Below are positions 63,480 to 64,000 of a stretch of 64,000 bases of DNA, piece after piece. The notes beneath the pieces are model-generated. The model was not told where the DNA came from and made no database searches. It was given only the letters and a program-made list of their open reading frames with translations. How positions within the stretch are numbered: the first letter of the stretch is position 1; the number at the start of each line of letters is the position of its first letter. Source of the DNA: Betaproteobacteria bacterium UBA5216 (GTDB lineage: Bacteria > Pseudomonadota > Gammaproteobacteria > Burkholderiales > SG8-41); contig DHVE01000118.1 of the NCBI GenBank assembly GCA_002412495.1, forward strand, positions 11,734 through 75,733, written 5' to 3'. A program made the position numbers and the translations under genes.

Positions 63480-64000
63480 CGTGCCGCGGGCGCTGCAGCG
63501 GGCCGCAGCCCATCCACCCGGATACCCACCTCTTTCACCATTTTGCCCACACGGACCATATCGGACTGCATCGCTGCGGCAAACGAGGATGGCGCGCCGC
63601 CATCGATTTCAATCCCCGCGTTGAACAGCCGCTCCTTCACGGCGGCGCCGTCGAGCAACCCCTTGATCTCGCGATTCAGGCTGGCCACCAGCGGCACGGG
63701 CGTGCCCGCCGGCGCAAAGATGCCGTAAAACGCTACCGACTCGTAGCCTGGCAAATCGGCTGCGATCACCGGCAACGCCGGCAATAGCGCGGTCTGCTGC
63801 GCGCTGGTGGCGGCCAACGCGCGCAGCCTGCCGGATTTTGTGTGCGGCGCCACCGCCGCGGCCGTGCCAAAACTCAGTTGCACCTGCCCCGCGATCAGCG
63901 CGCTCATCGCGGGGCCGCCGCCCTTGTACGGTATCCACACGACGTTAACGCCGCCCAGATGCTTGAACAATTCCGCCGCGAGATGGGACGACGAACCGAT
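63476..64000 (-). CDS. Bug/TctC-family periplasmic solute receptor, 5' end beyond the window
   Basis: The C-terminal part (about 175 residues) of a Bug receptor; its start and signal peptide lie beyond the right edge. It has SIGSSSHLAAELFKHLGGV, WIPYKGGGPAMSALIAGQVQ and the usual FAPAGTPVPLV segment. The C-terminus carries an added Ala/Pro-rich tail (GLRPAAAPAAR) not seen in the other receptors. The gene converges on the fourth MmgE/PrpD gene and overlaps its stop by four bases. Confidence 0.9.
   Translation of the reverse strand: MGSSSHLAAELFKHLGGVNVVWIPYKGGGPAMSALIAGQVQLSFGTAAAVAPHTKSGRLRALAATSAQQTALLPALPVIAADLPGYESVAFYGIFAPAGTPVPLVASLNREIKGLLDGAAVKERLFNAGIEIDGGAPSSFAAAMQSDMVRVGKMVKEVGIRVDGLRPAAAPAAR

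Noticed and set aside
1..64000. CRISPR arrays, tRNA and rRNA genes
   Set aside because: No regularly spaced direct repeats, cloverleaf sequence or conserved rRNA segments were seen on either strand.

Overview
The window is GC-rich, densely packed DNA with short intergenic gaps. It looks like a betaproteobacterial chromosome, most likely Burkholderiales, because that order is known for very large expansions of Bug/TctC periplasmic solute receptors. The window holds 25 such genes (24 complete or nearly so and one cut by the right edge) plus a degraded C-terminal remnant. No rRNA, tRNA, CRISPR array, integrase or intact transposase was seen, so the genus cannot be named from this sequence.

Layout. 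1-5.1 kb: a Bug gene with an abnormal 5' end; a Fur-box-controlled iron operon (cupredoxin, FTR1 permease, outer-membrane-like protein); a cupin and a Bug gene. 5.2-12.3 kb: CaiB-type CoA-transferase and Bug on the minus strand, then a plus-strand operon Bug - FAH hydrolase - VOC protein - Bug - FAH hydrolase. 12.3-20.2 kb, minus strand: SDR - Bug - hydroxyacid dehydrogenase - Bug - TauD dioxygenase - Bug, with another Bug and an alpha/beta hydrolase upstream. 20.2-30.4 kb: a long palindromic element, an adhesin-E-like protein, SDR - Bug, an amidohydrolase - VOC - MFS unit, Bug - TauD, and enolase-superfamily enzyme - Bug. 30.7-38.6 kb: class II aldolase followed by three overlapping Bug genes (the middle one has an in-frame stop), Gfo/Idh oxidoreductase, flavin-reductase-like protein, two more Bugs and a Bug remnant. 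38.7-44.7 kb: HpcH/HpaI aldolase, Gfo/Idh oxidoreductase, two MmgE/PrpD genes and an interrupted caspase/CHAT-like gene. 44.7-53.0 kb, minus strand: TPP enzyme - Bug - Bug, metallo-beta-lactamase-fold enzyme - hydrolase, two tandem lipoproteins and a Bug. 53.2-64 kb: CMD-family protein - Bug - dehydrogenase - Bug - Bug - MmgE/PrpD - Bug, a GMC oxidoreductase remnant, a crotonase, an FKBP isomerase, a fourth MmgE/PrpD gene and a partial Bug.

How the genes fit together. The repeating unit is one cytoplasmic catabolic enzyme plus one secreted Bug receptor, often joined by overlapping stop/start codons or gaps of a few bases. The enzyme families (CoA-transferase, FAH, TauD, MmgE/PrpD, aldolases, dehydrogenases, crotonase, TPP enzyme) suit breakdown of small organic acids, and the receptors would recognise such acids in the periplasm. 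No TctA or TctB membrane subunit is encoded here, so the receptors must share a transporter encoded elsewhere or act in sensing. A shared AT-rich palindrome close to TTGTTTNNAAACAA lies upstream of several enzyme genes and may be a common operator. Decay is visible in two genes with single in-frame stops, two truncated remnants, and one receptor whose 5' coding region is made from a dispersed repeat.
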